Below, piece after piece: positions 18,055 through 26,700 of a stretch of 64,000 bases of DNA. Below the pieces are notes generated by a model. It did no database searches. It was not told the DNA's origin and saw only the letters and a list, made by a program, of their open reading frames with translations. Within the stretch, counting starts at the first letter, position 1. Each line of letters begins with the position of its first letter. Source of the stretch: Acidovorax sp. (GTDB lineage: Bacteria > Pseudomonadota > Gammaproteobacteria > Burkholderiales > Burkholderiaceae_C). The position numbers and the translations under genes are program-made. The stretch covers positions 60,442-124,441 of the forward strand of contig JAITLO010000044.1 in the NCBI GenBank assembly GCA_031277855.1, given 5' to 3'.

Positions 18055-19041
18055 TCACTTCACGTTGGTAATGGCGTCCAGCGTCTGCTGGCCGAACTTC
18101 TTGGCGTACTGCTTGTAAGCAGGCTCCAGGGCGGCGCGAAACGCTGCCTGGTCCACCTTGTCGACGACCTGCATGCCATGGCTTTTGGCCTCTTCCACAC
18201 CCTTTTTCTCCACAGTGTCCACAAAGACACGGGAGGCATTCGCGCCCGCCTTGGCACCTTGGGTAAAGGCCGCTTTTTCAGCGTCGCTCAGGCTGCCCCA
18301 GAAGCTGGGAGACAGCAAAAAGACCACGGGCGCGTACACGTGGGCGGTGAGTGTAAGGTGCTTTTGCACCTCCCACAGCTTGGTGGAGGCCAGCACCGAG
18401 ACCGGGTTCTCCTGGCCGTCGATGGTGCCCTGCTGCAAGGCGCTGATCACCTCGGGCCAGCTCATGGGCGTGGGCGATGCGCCCAGGGTGCGGAAGGCCG
18501 TGATGTGCACCGGGTTCTCGGTGACGCGGATCTTCAGGCCCTTCATATCGGCCACGCTCTTCACCGCATGTTTGTTGTTCGTCAGATGGCGAAAGCCCTG
18601 CTCACCCCAGGCCAGTGCAATCAGGCCGCGCTGCTGGAACTTGGCCAGCAGGTCCTGGCCGAACTTGCCATCCAGCACGGCGCGGGCATGGGCCGTGTCG
18701 CGGAACAGAAAAGGCACGTCCACCACGCCGACTTCGCTGACAAAGTTGCTCAATGCGCCGGTGGAGACGATGGCAGCCTCCACCGTGCCCAATTGCAGGC
18801 CCTCGATCAACTCGCGCTCACCGCCCAGCGCGCTGGAGGGAAATTGCTTGATGCTGAACTTTCCGGCCAGCGACTTGTCAATGGCCTGCGACCAACCATT
18901 GGCGCCCGCACCATAGTGCGAGTTTTGCGCCAGGGCATAGCCCAGCTTGATTTCCTTGCCTGCGGCCAGGGCCGAGCCGGCAGCGGCAGCCAAGGTGGCG
19001 CCTGCGCAGGCAGCGATAAAGGAGCGGCGGAACATGCTCAT
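18055..19041 (-). CDS. TRAP transporter solute-binding protein (DctP family), copy 2
   Basis: A 328-residue periplasmic protein starting MSMFRRSFIAACAGATL with a signal peptide ending near SALA. It shares nearly all motifs with copy 1 at 14772-15758: SSALGGERELIEGLQLGTVEAA, GALSNFV, VVDVPFLFRD, RVTENPVH and the C-terminal KKFGQQTLD. The two look like a recent tandem duplication now flanking the permease genes. The ATG at 19041 is preferred over the longer open frame because it gives a proper signal peptide. It heads the TRAP gene set. Confidence 0.93.
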   Translation of the reverse strand: MSMFRRSFIAACAGATLAAAAGSALAAGKEIKLGYALAQNSHYGAGANGWSQAIDKSLAGKFSIKQFPSSALGGERELIEGLQLGTVEAAIVSTGALSNFVSEVGVVDVPFLFRDTAHARAVLDGKFGQDLLAKFQQRGLIALAWGEQGFRHLTNNKHAVKSVADMKGLKIRVTENPVHITAFRTLGASPTPMSWPEVISALQQGTIDGQENPVSVLASTKLWEVQKHLTLTAHVYAPVVFLLSPSFWGSLSDAEKAAFTQGAKAGANASRVFVDTVEKKGVEEAKSHGMQVVDKVDQAAFRAALEPAYKQYAKKFGQQTLDAITNVK

Positions 19042-19546
19042 CAGGAATCCCCGTATCTGTCCAAAATAAAAAGCTTCGGTATACGGCTTGGCATACCACT
19101 GCAGGAATTCTAGAGAGCGCACGGTGCTGCACAGACCGCCGTGCGCCTTGGACTACGCACTCGGTCGACCGGACTGTGGACTGCACACAAACCGATGGAA
19201 CGCCCATACCGTTTCAGCGCACGGCCGCCTGGCCCACCCGGCAGAGGTAAAACGCAAAAAACATGCGCCAACCAGCAGCAACAAGACATATATCTGAAAT
19301 AAATCACGCAAATACTCGATCCAGCATCAGCCACACCCCTGTTGTTTGCACGATGGCCAGCCCACAAAACCCACCACCCCATCGCCAAACGCGATGACAC
19401 ACACAACCAGTTAGCACATATTCAGCCCTTGGATGCCAGCCCTACCCCGCAGCGCGGTGCGCCATAGACAGCGCCAACAAGGCCCACCGAGCTCCATAGC
19501 TAAAATCAGCTTCATCTTCGGCCCTGCGCGCCGAAAAATTCCAGGT
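19042..19546. other. Intergenic region between divergent transcripts
   Basis: About 505 bases between the minus-strand TRAP operon and a plus-strand small membrane-protein gene. It must hold promoters for both. It becomes AT-richer at about 19250-19330. I see no gene, tRNA or clear riboswitch in it. Confidence 0.4.
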
Positions 19547-19912
19547 ATGCCGCAATACATCACCCACAAACCCCGCCGCGCCAGCGATGAAAACTGGGTG
19601 CTGATCCTGCTCAGCATCACCGTGATTGCCGTGCTGTGCATGTTTGCCGTCGGCTATCTACTGACCAGCCGCTGGAATGCCCAGGAGGAAACACGCACTC
19701 AACAGCGCCAGCTCGACGCCTATCTGGACTACACCGCCCCCAAGCCAGCACCGCCCATGCCGGTCGAATTCACCCAGGCCCAGCAAATCCGTGCGCGCCT
19801 GCTGGCCCATCCCAGCGTGACCCCGGGCCCGGGCTTTGACAGGCCAGGTGTGCAGTCCACCGGCATTGCCATCGTGGATGCCATCGACGACGCCCAGGCC
19901 AAGCGGCGCTAA
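19547..19912 (+). CDS. Small single-pass membrane protein of unknown function
   Basis: A 121-residue protein with a short basic cytoplasmic start, one transmembrane helix at about residues 17-40 (WVLILLSITVIAVLCMFAVGYLL), and a soluble tail containing a proline-rich linker (APKPAPPMPVE). I do not recognise a family. The ATG at 19547 follows AGG and gives a sensible type II topology; the longer open frame upstream looks non-coding. It has no same-strand neighbours. Confidence 0.6.
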   Translation: MPQYITHKPRRASDENWVLILLSITVIAVLCMFAVGYLLTSRWNAQEETRTQQRQLDAYLDYTAPKPAPPMPVEFTQAQQIRARLLAHPSVTPGPGFDRPGVQSTGIAIVDAIDDAQAKRR

Positions 19913-20022
19913 GCCCCAGTTTTGCGCATCACTGAATTTGCGCACTTTTCACCGTAACCACAGAAACCACGGACACGAGTAGCTGCGTTTTTCATAGCAT
20001 TCACCCCCCATCAACAAGCCAC

Positions 20023-20060
20023 AAAAAAGGCTGCGTGGCATCTACCACGCAGCCTTTTTT
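20023..20060. terminator. Bidirectional terminator
   Basis: A perfect 16-bp stem (20023-20038 with 20045-20060), including A6 and T6 arms, and a 6-base loop. It sits downstream of both the plus-strand small membrane-protein gene and the minus-strand metQ-like gene and can serve both. Confidence 0.92.
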
Positions 20061-20094
20061 CCGCAGACCGATTCAGGTCAGCCCTGGTCCGCCA

Positions 20095-20892
20095 TCAAAA
20101 GCCAGGCATCACCGAGCCCTTGAATTCCTTGTCGATGAATTGACGGATTTCATCCGAGTGATAGGCCTTGACCAGCTTGGCCACCCAGGGCTGGTTTTTG
20201 TCGGCTTCGCGCGTGACCAGGATGTTCACATAGGGGTTGTCGGCACGCTCCAGAGCAATGGCATCCTTTTTGGGATTCAGCCCTGCCGAGATCGCAAAAT
20301 TGGTGTTGATGGCCGAGGCATCCAGATCATCCAGCGAGCGCGCCAGTTGCGCTGCGTCCAGCTCCACAAAGCGCAGCTTCTTCGGATTGTCCACCACATC
20401 CAGCGGCGTGGCCTTCAGGCCCGCATTGGCCTTCAGCTTGATCAAGCCCTTGTCCTGCAACAGCAGCAGCACGCGCCCGCCATTGGTGGGGTCATTGGGA
20501 ATGCCGAACTTGGAGCCAGACTTCAAATCTTCCAGGCGCTTGACCTTTTTGGAGTACAGGCCGATGGGAAAGTTGACGGTATTGCCCACACTCACCAGCT
20601 TGTAGCCACGATCTTTGATCTGGGCATCCAGATAGGGCTTGTGCTGGTAGCTGTTGGCATCCAGATCGCCCGAGACCAGCGCTGCATTGGGCTGCACATA
20701 GTCGCTGAACTCGACCACCTGCAGCTTCAGGCCGTCACGCTCAGCCACTTTCTTGACCTGGTCCATCAGCTGGGCATGGGGGCCGGCGGTGACACCGATT
20801 TTGATGACCTTGTCCTGGGCCTGTGCGGCGAACGACAGGGAGGCAACAGCCACGGCGGCCAGTGCACTGCGGAAGAAATGGCGCTTGTTCAC
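20095..20892 (-). CDS. metQ: MetQ/NlpA-family substrate-binding protein
   Basis: A 265-residue periplasmic binding protein. The N-terminus is a signal peptide (about 1-23, cleavage after FAAQA) without a lipobox cysteine, unlike E. coli MetQ. Family motifs KIGVTAGPHAQLMDQVKKVAERDGL, FSDYVQPNAAL, DLDANSYQHKPYLD and FGIPNDPTNGGRVL are all present, which supports methionine binding. A GTG at 20892 is the likely start, with a GAGAG site upstream. No MetN or MetI gene is adjacent, so it must work with a transporter encoded elsewhere. Confidence 0.9.
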   Translation of the reverse strand: MNKRHFFRSALAAVAVASLSFAAQAQDKVIKIGVTAGPHAQLMDQVKKVAERDGLKLQVVEFSDYVQPNAALVSGDLDANSYQHKPYLDAQIKDRGYKLVSVGNTVNFPIGLYSKKVKRLEDLKSGSKFGIPNDPTNGGRVLLLLQDKGLIKLKANAGLKATPLDVVDNPKKLRFVELDAAQLARSLDDLDASAINTNFAISAGLNPKKDAIALERADNPYVNILVTREADKNQPWVAKLVKAYHSDEIRQFIDKEFKGSVMPGF

Positions 20893-21128
20893 GGAAATCT
20901 CTCTAGCAAAAGTAAGAGACGCAATGTACAGCGCCGGCAGCACATGGCTTTAGACGGTTTTCACGCATGCAAAGAAGCCACGCGCATAAAGCAGGTCTCA
21001 GGGCGAATTACCCAAGACCAGAAACACCCGCGCGAGACTCAATCACACGCCACAGAGGAAAGGCATGTCTTCTGCGCCTATCCCCATTACCAAAGAGCCC
21101 AAGGACGCCAATACCGACCCTGCTGCAT

Positions 21129-21229
21129 AAAACTGGCGCGTTCCAAGCAAGGAGACGGCCAGCAAGGGCCGCCCCGCAGCCAAGGCCGTCGTCCCCTTGG
21201 GGGGAAGCCGCGGAGCGGCTCAGGGGGGG
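21129..21229 (-). repeat. GC-rich post-gene repeat, copy 2
   Basis: On the minus strand it begins one base after the SSB-like gene's stop codon with CCCCCCCTGAGCCGCT. It includes the GCCGC/GCGGC and CCCC/GGGG fold-back pairs, then GGGGCGGCCCTTGCT, and ends at GCGCCAGTTT. It matches copies at 15930-16043 and 37753-37852. Confidence 0.8.
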
Positions 21230-21230
21230 A

Positions 21231-21551
21231 CTAGTTGTAATCCATCACCGCCTGCTTGACCGGCAGGGCCAGCACGCGGTAGGCCACCACATCCAATGCA
21301 GCATGGTTCACGCCTTGGCGGTCAGTCCAGACCTTGGGCGTCATGGGGCCAGTCAAACTCACGGCATCCCCCTCTTCCAGCTCGCGCAGCTGGTTGCAGG
21401 GCACGGGGTCAAACGCCACCACATTCACAAACAGGCTGCTGCCGTCATTGGCGGTGGCACGCATGCGCGCCACCATGAACAGCTTGCCAAAACGGTCGGT
21501 ACGTTCTTCAGGCGTTCCGGTCAGGCGACCGGCAATCAAACCTTCAATCAT
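21231..21551 (-). CDS. Single-stranded DNA-binding protein-like OB-fold protein
   Basis: A 106-residue protein with an SSB-type OB fold: MIEGLIAGRLTGTPEERTDRFGKLFMVARMRAT, then FVNVVAFDPVPCNQLRELEEGDAVSLTGPMTPKVWTDRQG. It lacks the acidic C-terminal tail (DDDIPF) that housekeeping SSB uses to recruit partners, so it is an accessory SSB-like protein rather than the main one. A post-gene repeat abuts its stop codon. Its function in this genome is not evident from the neighbours. Confidence 0.8.
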   Translation of the reverse strand: MIEGLIAGRLTGTPEERTDRFGKLFMVARMRATANDGSSLFVNVVAFDPVPCNQLRELEEGDAVSLTGPMTPKVWTDRQGVNHAALDVVAYRVLALPVKQAVMDYN

Positions 21552-21622
21552 AAATATTCACTAGCGGTGAGGCCGGCAACTACGCCACCGGCACATCAAT
21601 ACAAAAAAATCAGGCCTTGAAC

Positions 21623-21654
21623 AAAGAAAAGGGCCAACAATTTCTTGTTGGCCC
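21623..21654 (-). terminator. Terminator after tRNA-Pro
   Basis: A perfect 10-bp stem (21631-21640 with 21645-21654) with a 4-base loop, followed on the minus strand by TTTTCTTTG. It lies 16 bases beyond the tRNA 3' end. Confidence 0.9.
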
Positions 21655-21669
21655 TTCGCTCCTAATAAA

Positions 21670-21746
21670 TGGTCGGAATGGCGGGATTCGAACTCGCGAC
21701 CCCTTGCACCCCATGCAAGTGCGCTACCAGGCTGCGCTACATTCCG
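21670..21746 (-). tRNA. tRNA-Pro (anticodon GGG)
   Basis: On the minus strand the 77-base sequence folds as a full cloverleaf. The acceptor arm is CGGAATG/CATTCCG, the D-arm contains GCGCAGCCTGGTAGCGC, the anticodon stem CTTGC/GCAAG has loop ATGGGGT (anticodon GGG), and the T-arm is GCGAG TTCGAAT CCCGC. The discriminator is A and CCA is encoded. It decodes the proline codon CCC. Confidence 0.97.
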
Positions 21747-22052
21747 ACAGAAACTAGATTGTATGCTACAAAAATGAGTGCTAAACCGAAATTCAGACAA
21801 ATTTTTGAATCTTGTTTTGAAGCGCTTCACAACCCGGGGCTCTACAGAGCTGTGCCTGATTTCATCAGCCCTTGGTGCTGAATGAAGTGCGCTTCAAGCA
21901 AGACCGATATTGTAGCCAGAATTTTGGCGGGTTCTGCGCTTCGCGCCACACAAATTCACCAGACCGCAGCGCCCTCCTGGTTGTGCCCCAAGTTTCTGGC
22001 CACCGCCCTACAATCTGCGCCGCAGTCACTGCCGCTGAGGCTGAGGCTGCAC

Positions 22053-22160
22053 AAGCTGGGGGTGTCCGGGCCATAGCAGGTCTATGGCGACCGGACTGAG
22101 ATCACACCCTTTGAACCTGTTCGTGCGCTTGTGACTTTTGCCAGAGCGCACATCGAGATC
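22053..22160 (+). promoter_or_regulatory. TPP riboswitch (THI element) upstream of cytX
   Basis: The thi-box core is clear: CTGAGA at 22096-22101 and ACCCTTTGAACCTG at 22106-22119. GGGTGT (22060-22065) pairs with ACACCC, and TCCGG (22065-22069) pairs with CCGGA (22091-22095), with an extra hairpin CCATAG/CTATGG inside. The pyrophosphate-sensing half is less canonical: GTGCGCT and AGCGCAC (22123-22129, 22145-22151) pair, but the usual GCGTAGGGA end is replaced by GCGCACATCGAGA. It lies about 100 bases before a CytX-type gene, the expected target. Confidence 0.85.
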
Positions 22161-22264
22161 ATCCTCGCGCAGGGAAGCCAACCATCTTGGTGTCAGCCCA
22201 GGGCCATGCCCCTTCGCCCCGCACCCGCTGGCCATGCGCCCTGCTTCGTCGCTACGGAGCATTC

Positions 22265-23569
22265 ATGTCTTCTTCCTCTTCTTCCGACACGGCAGCCAGC
22301 GGGGCCAACACCGCCTTGCGCCCCGTTGCGGCCACTGAGCGCGTGTTCGCCACACACGACCATGCAGCACTGTGGTTCAGCCTGGGCGTAGGCCTCTTGG
22401 TGATGCAAGTGGGCGCCTATCTGGTGCCTGCCCTGGGCCTGCGCGAGGCGCTGTGGACCATTGTGCTGGGCTCGCTGGTAGGTGCCGGCCTGCTGGGCTG
22501 GGTGGCCAAGATAGGCTGCGACAGCGGCCTGGGCAGTGCGGCGCTGATGCACCATGTCTACGGTAGCCACTTTGCCAAGCTGCCCATCGCACTCAATCTG
22601 ATCCAACTGATGGGCTGGGGCACTTTCGAGCTGGTGGTGATGCGGGACGCCACGCTGGCCATCAGCGGCCAGTCCGGCCAGGGCTGGACGCTGGGCGCCA
22701 CAGTGCTGTGGGGCCTGGTGGTGGGACTGATGATCAGCGGTTCCATGGTCAAGCTGGTGCGCCAGTTGATCGCCCGCATCGCCCTGCCCTTGGTGGTGCT
22801 GTCACTGCTGTGGCTGAGCTGGCATTTTGTGGACCGTGCCGGCACCATAGGCTGGGACAGCCTGTGGCAGCGCCGCGGCGACGGCAGCATGTCCTGGCTC
22901 TCGGCCATGGACCTGGTGATTGCCATGCCGATTTCCTGGCTGCCCCTGGTGGCCGACTACGCCCGCCACGGCAAGAGCGGCGGCGGCGCACTGCGCGGCA
23001 CCTGGCTGGGCTTTGCCGTGGCCAACTGCTGGTGCTATGGCCTGGGCGTGCTGGTGGCCTTGACCCTGCCGGCACAAGACCTGCTCACCGCCTTGTTGCT
23101 GGCCCAGGGTGGCCTGATTGCACTGACCCTGATCCTGCTTGACGAAGTGGACAACGCCTATGGCGACACCTACTCGGGCAGCCTGTCGCTGCACAGCCTG
23201 CTGCCGATGTGGAGCGTGCGCCGCTGGGGCCTGGTGCTGACGGCACTGTGCACCGCCCTGGCCCTGGTGCTGCCCATGCACAGCATTGAGCCGTTTTTGC
23301 TGACGCTCAGCTCGGTGTTCGTGCCCATGTTTGGCGTAATTCTGGGCAGGCTGGCCTTTTTGCCCGCTGCCTTGCGCGCAGACAGCGCGGCGACCTGGAT
23401 GCAACAAGCCCGCCCCTGGCATGGCAGCGCCGTGGCCTTGTGGCTGGCAGGCATTGCCCTCTACCACGCCATTGCCCACTGGCAGCCCCAGCTGGGCGCC
23501 GCCCTGCCCACCTTGATAGTCTGTTTTGCCCTGTCCTGGCTCCGCCGCCCTGCAGCCGCGCGCGGCTGA
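22265..23569 (+). CDS. cytX: CytX-type hydroxymethylpyrimidine transporter (NCS1 family)
   Basis: A 434-residue integral membrane protein with about 12 transmembrane helices. It belongs to the CodB/NCS1 family: GAYLVPALGLREALWTIVLGSLVGAGLLGW near the start and WLPLVADYARHGKSGGGALRGTWLGF in the middle. Members under thi-box control are assigned to uptake of the thiamine precursor hydroxymethylpyrimidine. The TPP riboswitch just upstream is what decides this call over cytosine permease. The ATG at 22265 follows a GGAG site. Confidence 0.85.
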   Translation: MSSSSSSDTAASGANTALRPVAATERVFATHDHAALWFSLGVGLLVMQVGAYLVPALGLREALWTIVLGSLVGAGLLGWVAKIGCDSGLGSAALMHHVYGSHFAKLPIALNLIQLMGWGTFELVVMRDATLAISGQSGQGWTLGATVLWGLVVGLMISGSMVKLVRQLIARIALPLVVLSLLWLSWHFVDRAGTIGWDSLWQRRGDGSMSWLSAMDLVIAMPISWLPLVADYARHGKSGGGALRGTWLGFAVANCWCYGLGVLVALTLPAQDLLTALLLAQGGLIALTLILLDEVDNAYGDTYSGSLSLHSLLPMWSVRRWGLVLTALCTALALVLPMHSIEPFLLTLSSVFVPMFGVILGRLAFLPAALRADSAATWMQQARPWHGSAVALWLAGIALYHAIAHWQPQLGAALPTLIVCFALSWLRRPAAARG

Positions 23570-23704
23570 GCCGCGTTTGCCCTGCAGCTGGGCAAAAACA
23601 GGCGGAACTTTGCCGTAGCAAGCCACTCCCTCCCTGCAGGCGCCCCACTCTGGGGCGCTGTTTTACAAACAGCGGCTGCGTGCCCGCAGATCCCTTGAGA
23701 GCAC

Positions 23705-24220
23705 GTGGCCTTGCACAACAGGAGTCTTTGCCGCGTGTTTTCCGCCGCCCTACATACCCTTCGCCAATCCACCACCCACGCACTCTTGGCCGCCGCTGCA
23801 GCCACTGCCTGCCTGACTGCCCTGCCCGGCATGGCCCAGGCCCAGCAATTTGTCAGCGTCAAGGGCAAGACCGTCAATGTGCGCGCCCAGCCCAATACCC
23901 GGTCCGACATCTTGTGGGAGCTGTCCAAGGGGTATCCGCTGCAGGTCACGGCGCGTCAGGGCAGCTGGTTGAAGGTACGGGATTACGAGTCCTCGCTGGG
24001 CTGGGTGCATCGCCCACTGACCAGCAACGAGGCCCACCATGTGGTCAAGGCCCGCACGGCCAATATGCGCCAGGGTCCGGGCACCCAGCACCGCATTGCC
24101 GGCAAGCTGCAGCAGCACGAGGTGGTACACACCCTGGAAAAACGCAAGGACTGGGTCAAGGTGCGCAGCGAAAGCGGCAGCCAAGGCTGGGTGGCGCGCA
24201 ATCTGCTGTGGGGCTGGTAA
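23705..24220 (+). CDS. Secreted protein with two bacterial SH3 domains
   Basis: A protein of up to 171 residues with a signal peptide (hydrophobic HALLAAAAATACLTALPG, cleavage near MAQAQ) and two SH3b domains, FVSVKGKTVNVRAQPNT... and HHVVKARTANMRQGPGT..., each ending in a WV-R-L strand. SH3b domains usually bind cell-wall peptides, so it acts in the periplasm. The start is uncertain: GTG at 23705 is listed, but GTG at 23735 has a better spaced AGGAG site and still keeps a signal peptide. A terminator follows at 24250. Confidence 0.8.
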   Translation: MALHNRSLCRVFSAALHTLRQSTTHALLAAAAATACLTALPGMAQAQQFVSVKGKTVNVRAQPNTRSDILWELSKGYPLQVTARQGSWLKVRDYESSLGWVHRPLTSNEAHHVVKARTANMRQGPGTQHRIAGKLQQHEVVHTLEKRKDWVKVRSESGSQGWVARNLLWGW

Positions 24221-24249
24221 TCAAAAAGTAGAGCACCTACTGCATACAG

Positions 24250-24271
24250 GGCCTTCGCTGAAGGCCTTTTT
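24250..24271 (+). terminator. Terminator after the SH3 gene
   Basis: GGCCTTC/GAAGGCC stem (24250-24256 with 24260-24266), three-base loop, then five T. Confidence 0.85.
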
Positions 24272-24353
24272 CATGCATCACCCACAACCATGTGGCAGCA
24301 ATATCTGCAAAAGATCTAAACAATCTTTTACAGCTGCCGATAATGAAGGGAAT

Positions 24354-24722
24354 ATGGCCTCTACCCACACTCCTCTTCGCCCAGCCCTGATCGCAGCCTG
24401 CGCCCTCAGCGCGCTGTTGGCAGGCTGCAATGAAATCCCCGGCCTGGGCCCGGACCCCCGCACCGTCGCCAAGGAAAACGAGGCGCGCGCCATAGGCGGA
24501 GCCTGTCGCCACGCCATGCGCGGCTTGGAAGACTGCTATGCCTTGAACCCCAAGTCCGCCAAGGGCATGGTGTTTGAAGGCTGGAAAGACATGGACGCCT
24601 ATATGCGCGAGCACAAGATTGAGGGCACGCCCTCGGTCTTCACCCAAAAGCCCGCCACCCGCCGTAGCCGCAGCGACGCGGACAACGAAGCGGCCGACAC
24701 CGAAAGCCCCAGCCGCAGCTGA
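24354..24722 (+). CDS. Small lipoprotein of unknown function
   Basis: A 122-residue predicted lipoprotein: a positively flanked hydrophobic signal followed by the lipobox LLAGC with Cys at residue 23. The mature part has two more cysteines in GGACRHAMRGLEDCYAL, which could form a disulfide, and a charged C-terminal tail. The ATG at 24354 is preceded by TGAAGGGA. I do not recognise the family. It lies between terminators and appears monocistronic. Confidence 0.7.
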   Translation: MASTHTPLRPALIAACALSALLAGCNEIPGLGPDPRTVAKENEARAIGGACRHAMRGLEDCYALNPKSAKGMVFEGWKDMDAYMREHKIEGTPSVFTQKPATRRSRSDADNEAADTESPSRS

Positions 24723-24927
24723 GTGCGCTGACGCGCTGCACCCTCCCCCACTGCCATACACGCCGCACACCCTTCGGTACGCGGCGTTTTGCTTTTCAGC
24801 GCTTCACTTCGCAGGTCAAGGCCGGCACAAGCACTTTGAGTTGACCGCAGCCATGCAAGAAACGGGAGGCGCACCACTGGCTCGCTCCCTACAGTGCACC
24901 CTTTTTGATACATGAAATGGTGCAACC

Positions 24928-25677
24928 ATGCAGCTTCTCCAAAACAAGGTGGCCATCGTCACCGGCGCTTCCTCCGGCATAGGGCGTGCCATTGCATCCA
25001 TGTTTGCAGCGCAGGGGGCCGCCGTGGTGCTGGCCGCGCGCAATGCGAGCGCACTGCAGCAACTGGCCGATGACATTCACGGCCGTGGCGGCCGGGCCTA
25101 TGCGCTGGCGGGCGATGTGCAAGACGAAGCTGCCCATGCACAGTGGGTCGCTGCGGCGCAGCGGGAGTTTGGCGGTCTCGACATCGCCATCAACAATGCC
25201 GGCACAGTGGGCCCTCTCCTGCCCCTGGCCGATCTAGCGCCCGCGCAGTGGCAGCAGATTCTGAACACCAACCTCACTGCCGCTTATTTGGGCGCGCGCA
25301 GCCAGATACCGGCCATGCTGGATCGGGGCGGCGGCGCCCTGGTTTTCACCTCCAGCTTTGTGGGCACCAGCGTGGGCCTGCCCGGCATGGCGGCCTATGG
25401 GACCAGCAAGGCCGGGCTGATGGGCCTGGTCAAAGGCATTACCGCCGATTACGCTGCGCAGGGCATCCGTGCCAATGCCTTGCTGCCCGGCGGAACGGAC
25501 ACAGCCATGGCCGGAGACCCTGCACAAAAAGACTGGGCTGCAAGGCTGCATGCTATGAAGCGGCTGGCCCAGGCCGACGAGATCGCCGCAGCAGCCCTTT
25601 TTCTTGCCAGCCCCATGGCCAGTTTTGTGACGGGGTCAGCCTTGTTTGCCGACGGCGGGAACGCTGCGGTGAAATAG
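24928..25677 (+). CDS. Short-chain dehydrogenase/reductase
   Basis: A 249-residue classical SDR. The NAD(P)-binding motif TGASSGIGRAIA is at about residues 12-23, NNAGTVG near 90, the catalytic Ser in FTSSFVG, and YGTSKAG supplies the catalytic Tyr and Lys. The RN in LAARNASAL after the second strand suggests preference for NADP. The substrate cannot be told from sequence. The ATG at 24928 is the natural start. No same-operon neighbours. Confidence 0.9.
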   Translation: MQLLQNKVAIVTGASSGIGRAIASMFAAQGAAVVLAARNASALQQLADDIHGRGGRAYALAGDVQDEAAHAQWVAAAQREFGGLDIAINNAGTVGPLLPLADLAPAQWQQILNTNLTAAYLGARSQIPAMLDRGGGALVFTSSFVGTSVGLPGMAAYGTSKAGLMGLVKGITADYAAQGIRANALLPGGTDTAMAGDPAQKDWAARLHAMKRLAQADEIAAAALFLASPMASFVTGSALFADGGNAAVK

Positions 25678-25681
25678 ACGC

Positions 25682-25725
25682 AGCCCCTGCCCCCGCAAGC
25701 TTTCGGCATAAAAACCGTGGCTGCG
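25682..25725. repeat. Direct repeat flanking aqpZ, left copy
   Basis: About 44 bases closely matching 26701-26747, including the shared end GGCATA, an A-run and CCGTGGCTGCG. In this copy the opposite arm of the terminator stem is missing. Confidence 0.6.
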
Positions 25726-25738
25726 GGCAGCTGGTCAC

Positions 25739-26443
25739 TCAGTCTTCGCTGCCGCTCGCCAGCAGTGCTTTGTAAATCACTGCACCGATGATGGCGCCGG
25801 CAATCGGCGCCACCCAGAACAGCCACAGCTGGTCCAGCGCAACCGAGGGGCCGAACAAGGCAGGACCTGTGCTACGTGCAGGGTTGACCGAGGTATTGGT
25901 CACAGGAATCGAGACCAGGTGAATCAGTGTCAGGCACAGGCCAATGGCCAGCCCAGCAAAACCTGCAGCCGCACGCTTGGCCGTGGCACCCAGGATCACG
26001 ATCAGGAATACCGCCGTCATCACCACTTCGGTGACCAAGGCTGCCACCAAGCTGTAGCCACCGGGCGAATGCGCATCAAAGCCATTGCTTGCAAAACCGC
26101 CGATTTCAGCGCCAGCCTTGCCTGTGGCGATCACATACAAAATGCCTGCGCCTGCAATCGCCCCCAAGACCTGGGCCATCACATAGCCTGGCAAATCTTT
26201 CCAGGCGAAGCGCCCACCCATGGCCAACCCTACAGAAACTGCGGGGTTGAAATGCCCGCCCGAAATCGGGCCGAGCGCATAAGCCCCTGTCACCACCGTG
26301 AGACCAAAGGCCAGAGAAACACCCACCAGACCTATGCCCACGCCGGGAAATGCGGCCGCCAGCACAGCTGCGCCGCAACCGCCCAAGGTCAACCACAAAG
26401 TACCAATGAATTCAGCTGACCATTTTTGAAATGTTGTGTGCAT
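25739..26443 (-). CDS. aqpZ: Aquaporin Z water channel
   Basis: A 234-residue MIP-family channel with six transmembrane helices and two half-helices. The two NPA motifs are GGHFNPAVS (about residues 66-68) and [12 protein letters not shown] (about 187-189). [16 protein letters not shown] at the N-terminus and the histidine/arginine filter setting (Arg after the second NPA) point to water selectivity rather than glycerol. The ATG at 26443 matches the family start. It is flanked by a ~45-bp direct repeat, which hints at insertion at this site. Confidence 0.93.
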   Translation of the reverse strand: MHTTFQKWSAEFIGTLWLTLGGCGAAVLAAAFPGVGIGLVGVSLAFGLTVVTGAYALGPISGGHFNPAVSVGLAMGGRFAWKDLPGYVMAQVLGAIAGAGILYVIATGKAGAEIGGFASNGFDAHSPGGYSLVAALVTEVVMTAVFLIVILGATAKRAAAGFAGLAIGLCLTLIHLVSIPVTNTSVNPARSTGPALFGPSVALDQLWLFWVAPIAGAIIGAVIYKALLASGSED

Positions 26444-26700
26444 GGAGTAAGAGCTCAGATCGGACCCGTCTGCCGCGCCGGTTCCAAAGCGCACCGCTTT
26501 CCCCTTGGAAATCGGCGGCGCTTTTATAGCCCTTGACTATTGATTTTTAATTCCGGTAAATGTCAACAATTCAGAAACTGCTGCGCGCCAGGCGCATGCT
26601 GTTTTTGAGAAATGGACAGACGGTATATATCCGAGGAGCTTTGCTCCGGACACGCTCGGCATAGAGCGTCACCCCCACAGCAGATGCTGCACAGGCAGCT
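26444..26700. other. Intergenic region upstream of aqpZ
   Basis: Holds the aqpZ promoter region. AT-rich around 26525-26575. No gene or RNA structure recognised. Confidence 0.35.

Noticed and set aside
16041..18071. Very long open frame (676 codons) on the plus strand opposite the TRAP permease genes
   Set aside because: It is antisense to well-supported dctM and dctQ, rich in His/Gln/Gly as expected for a shadow frame in high-GC DNA, and has no family motifs.
21231..21551. Calling the OB-fold protein the main SSB
   Set aside because: It lacks the acidic C-terminal tail and is much shorter than housekeeping SSB.
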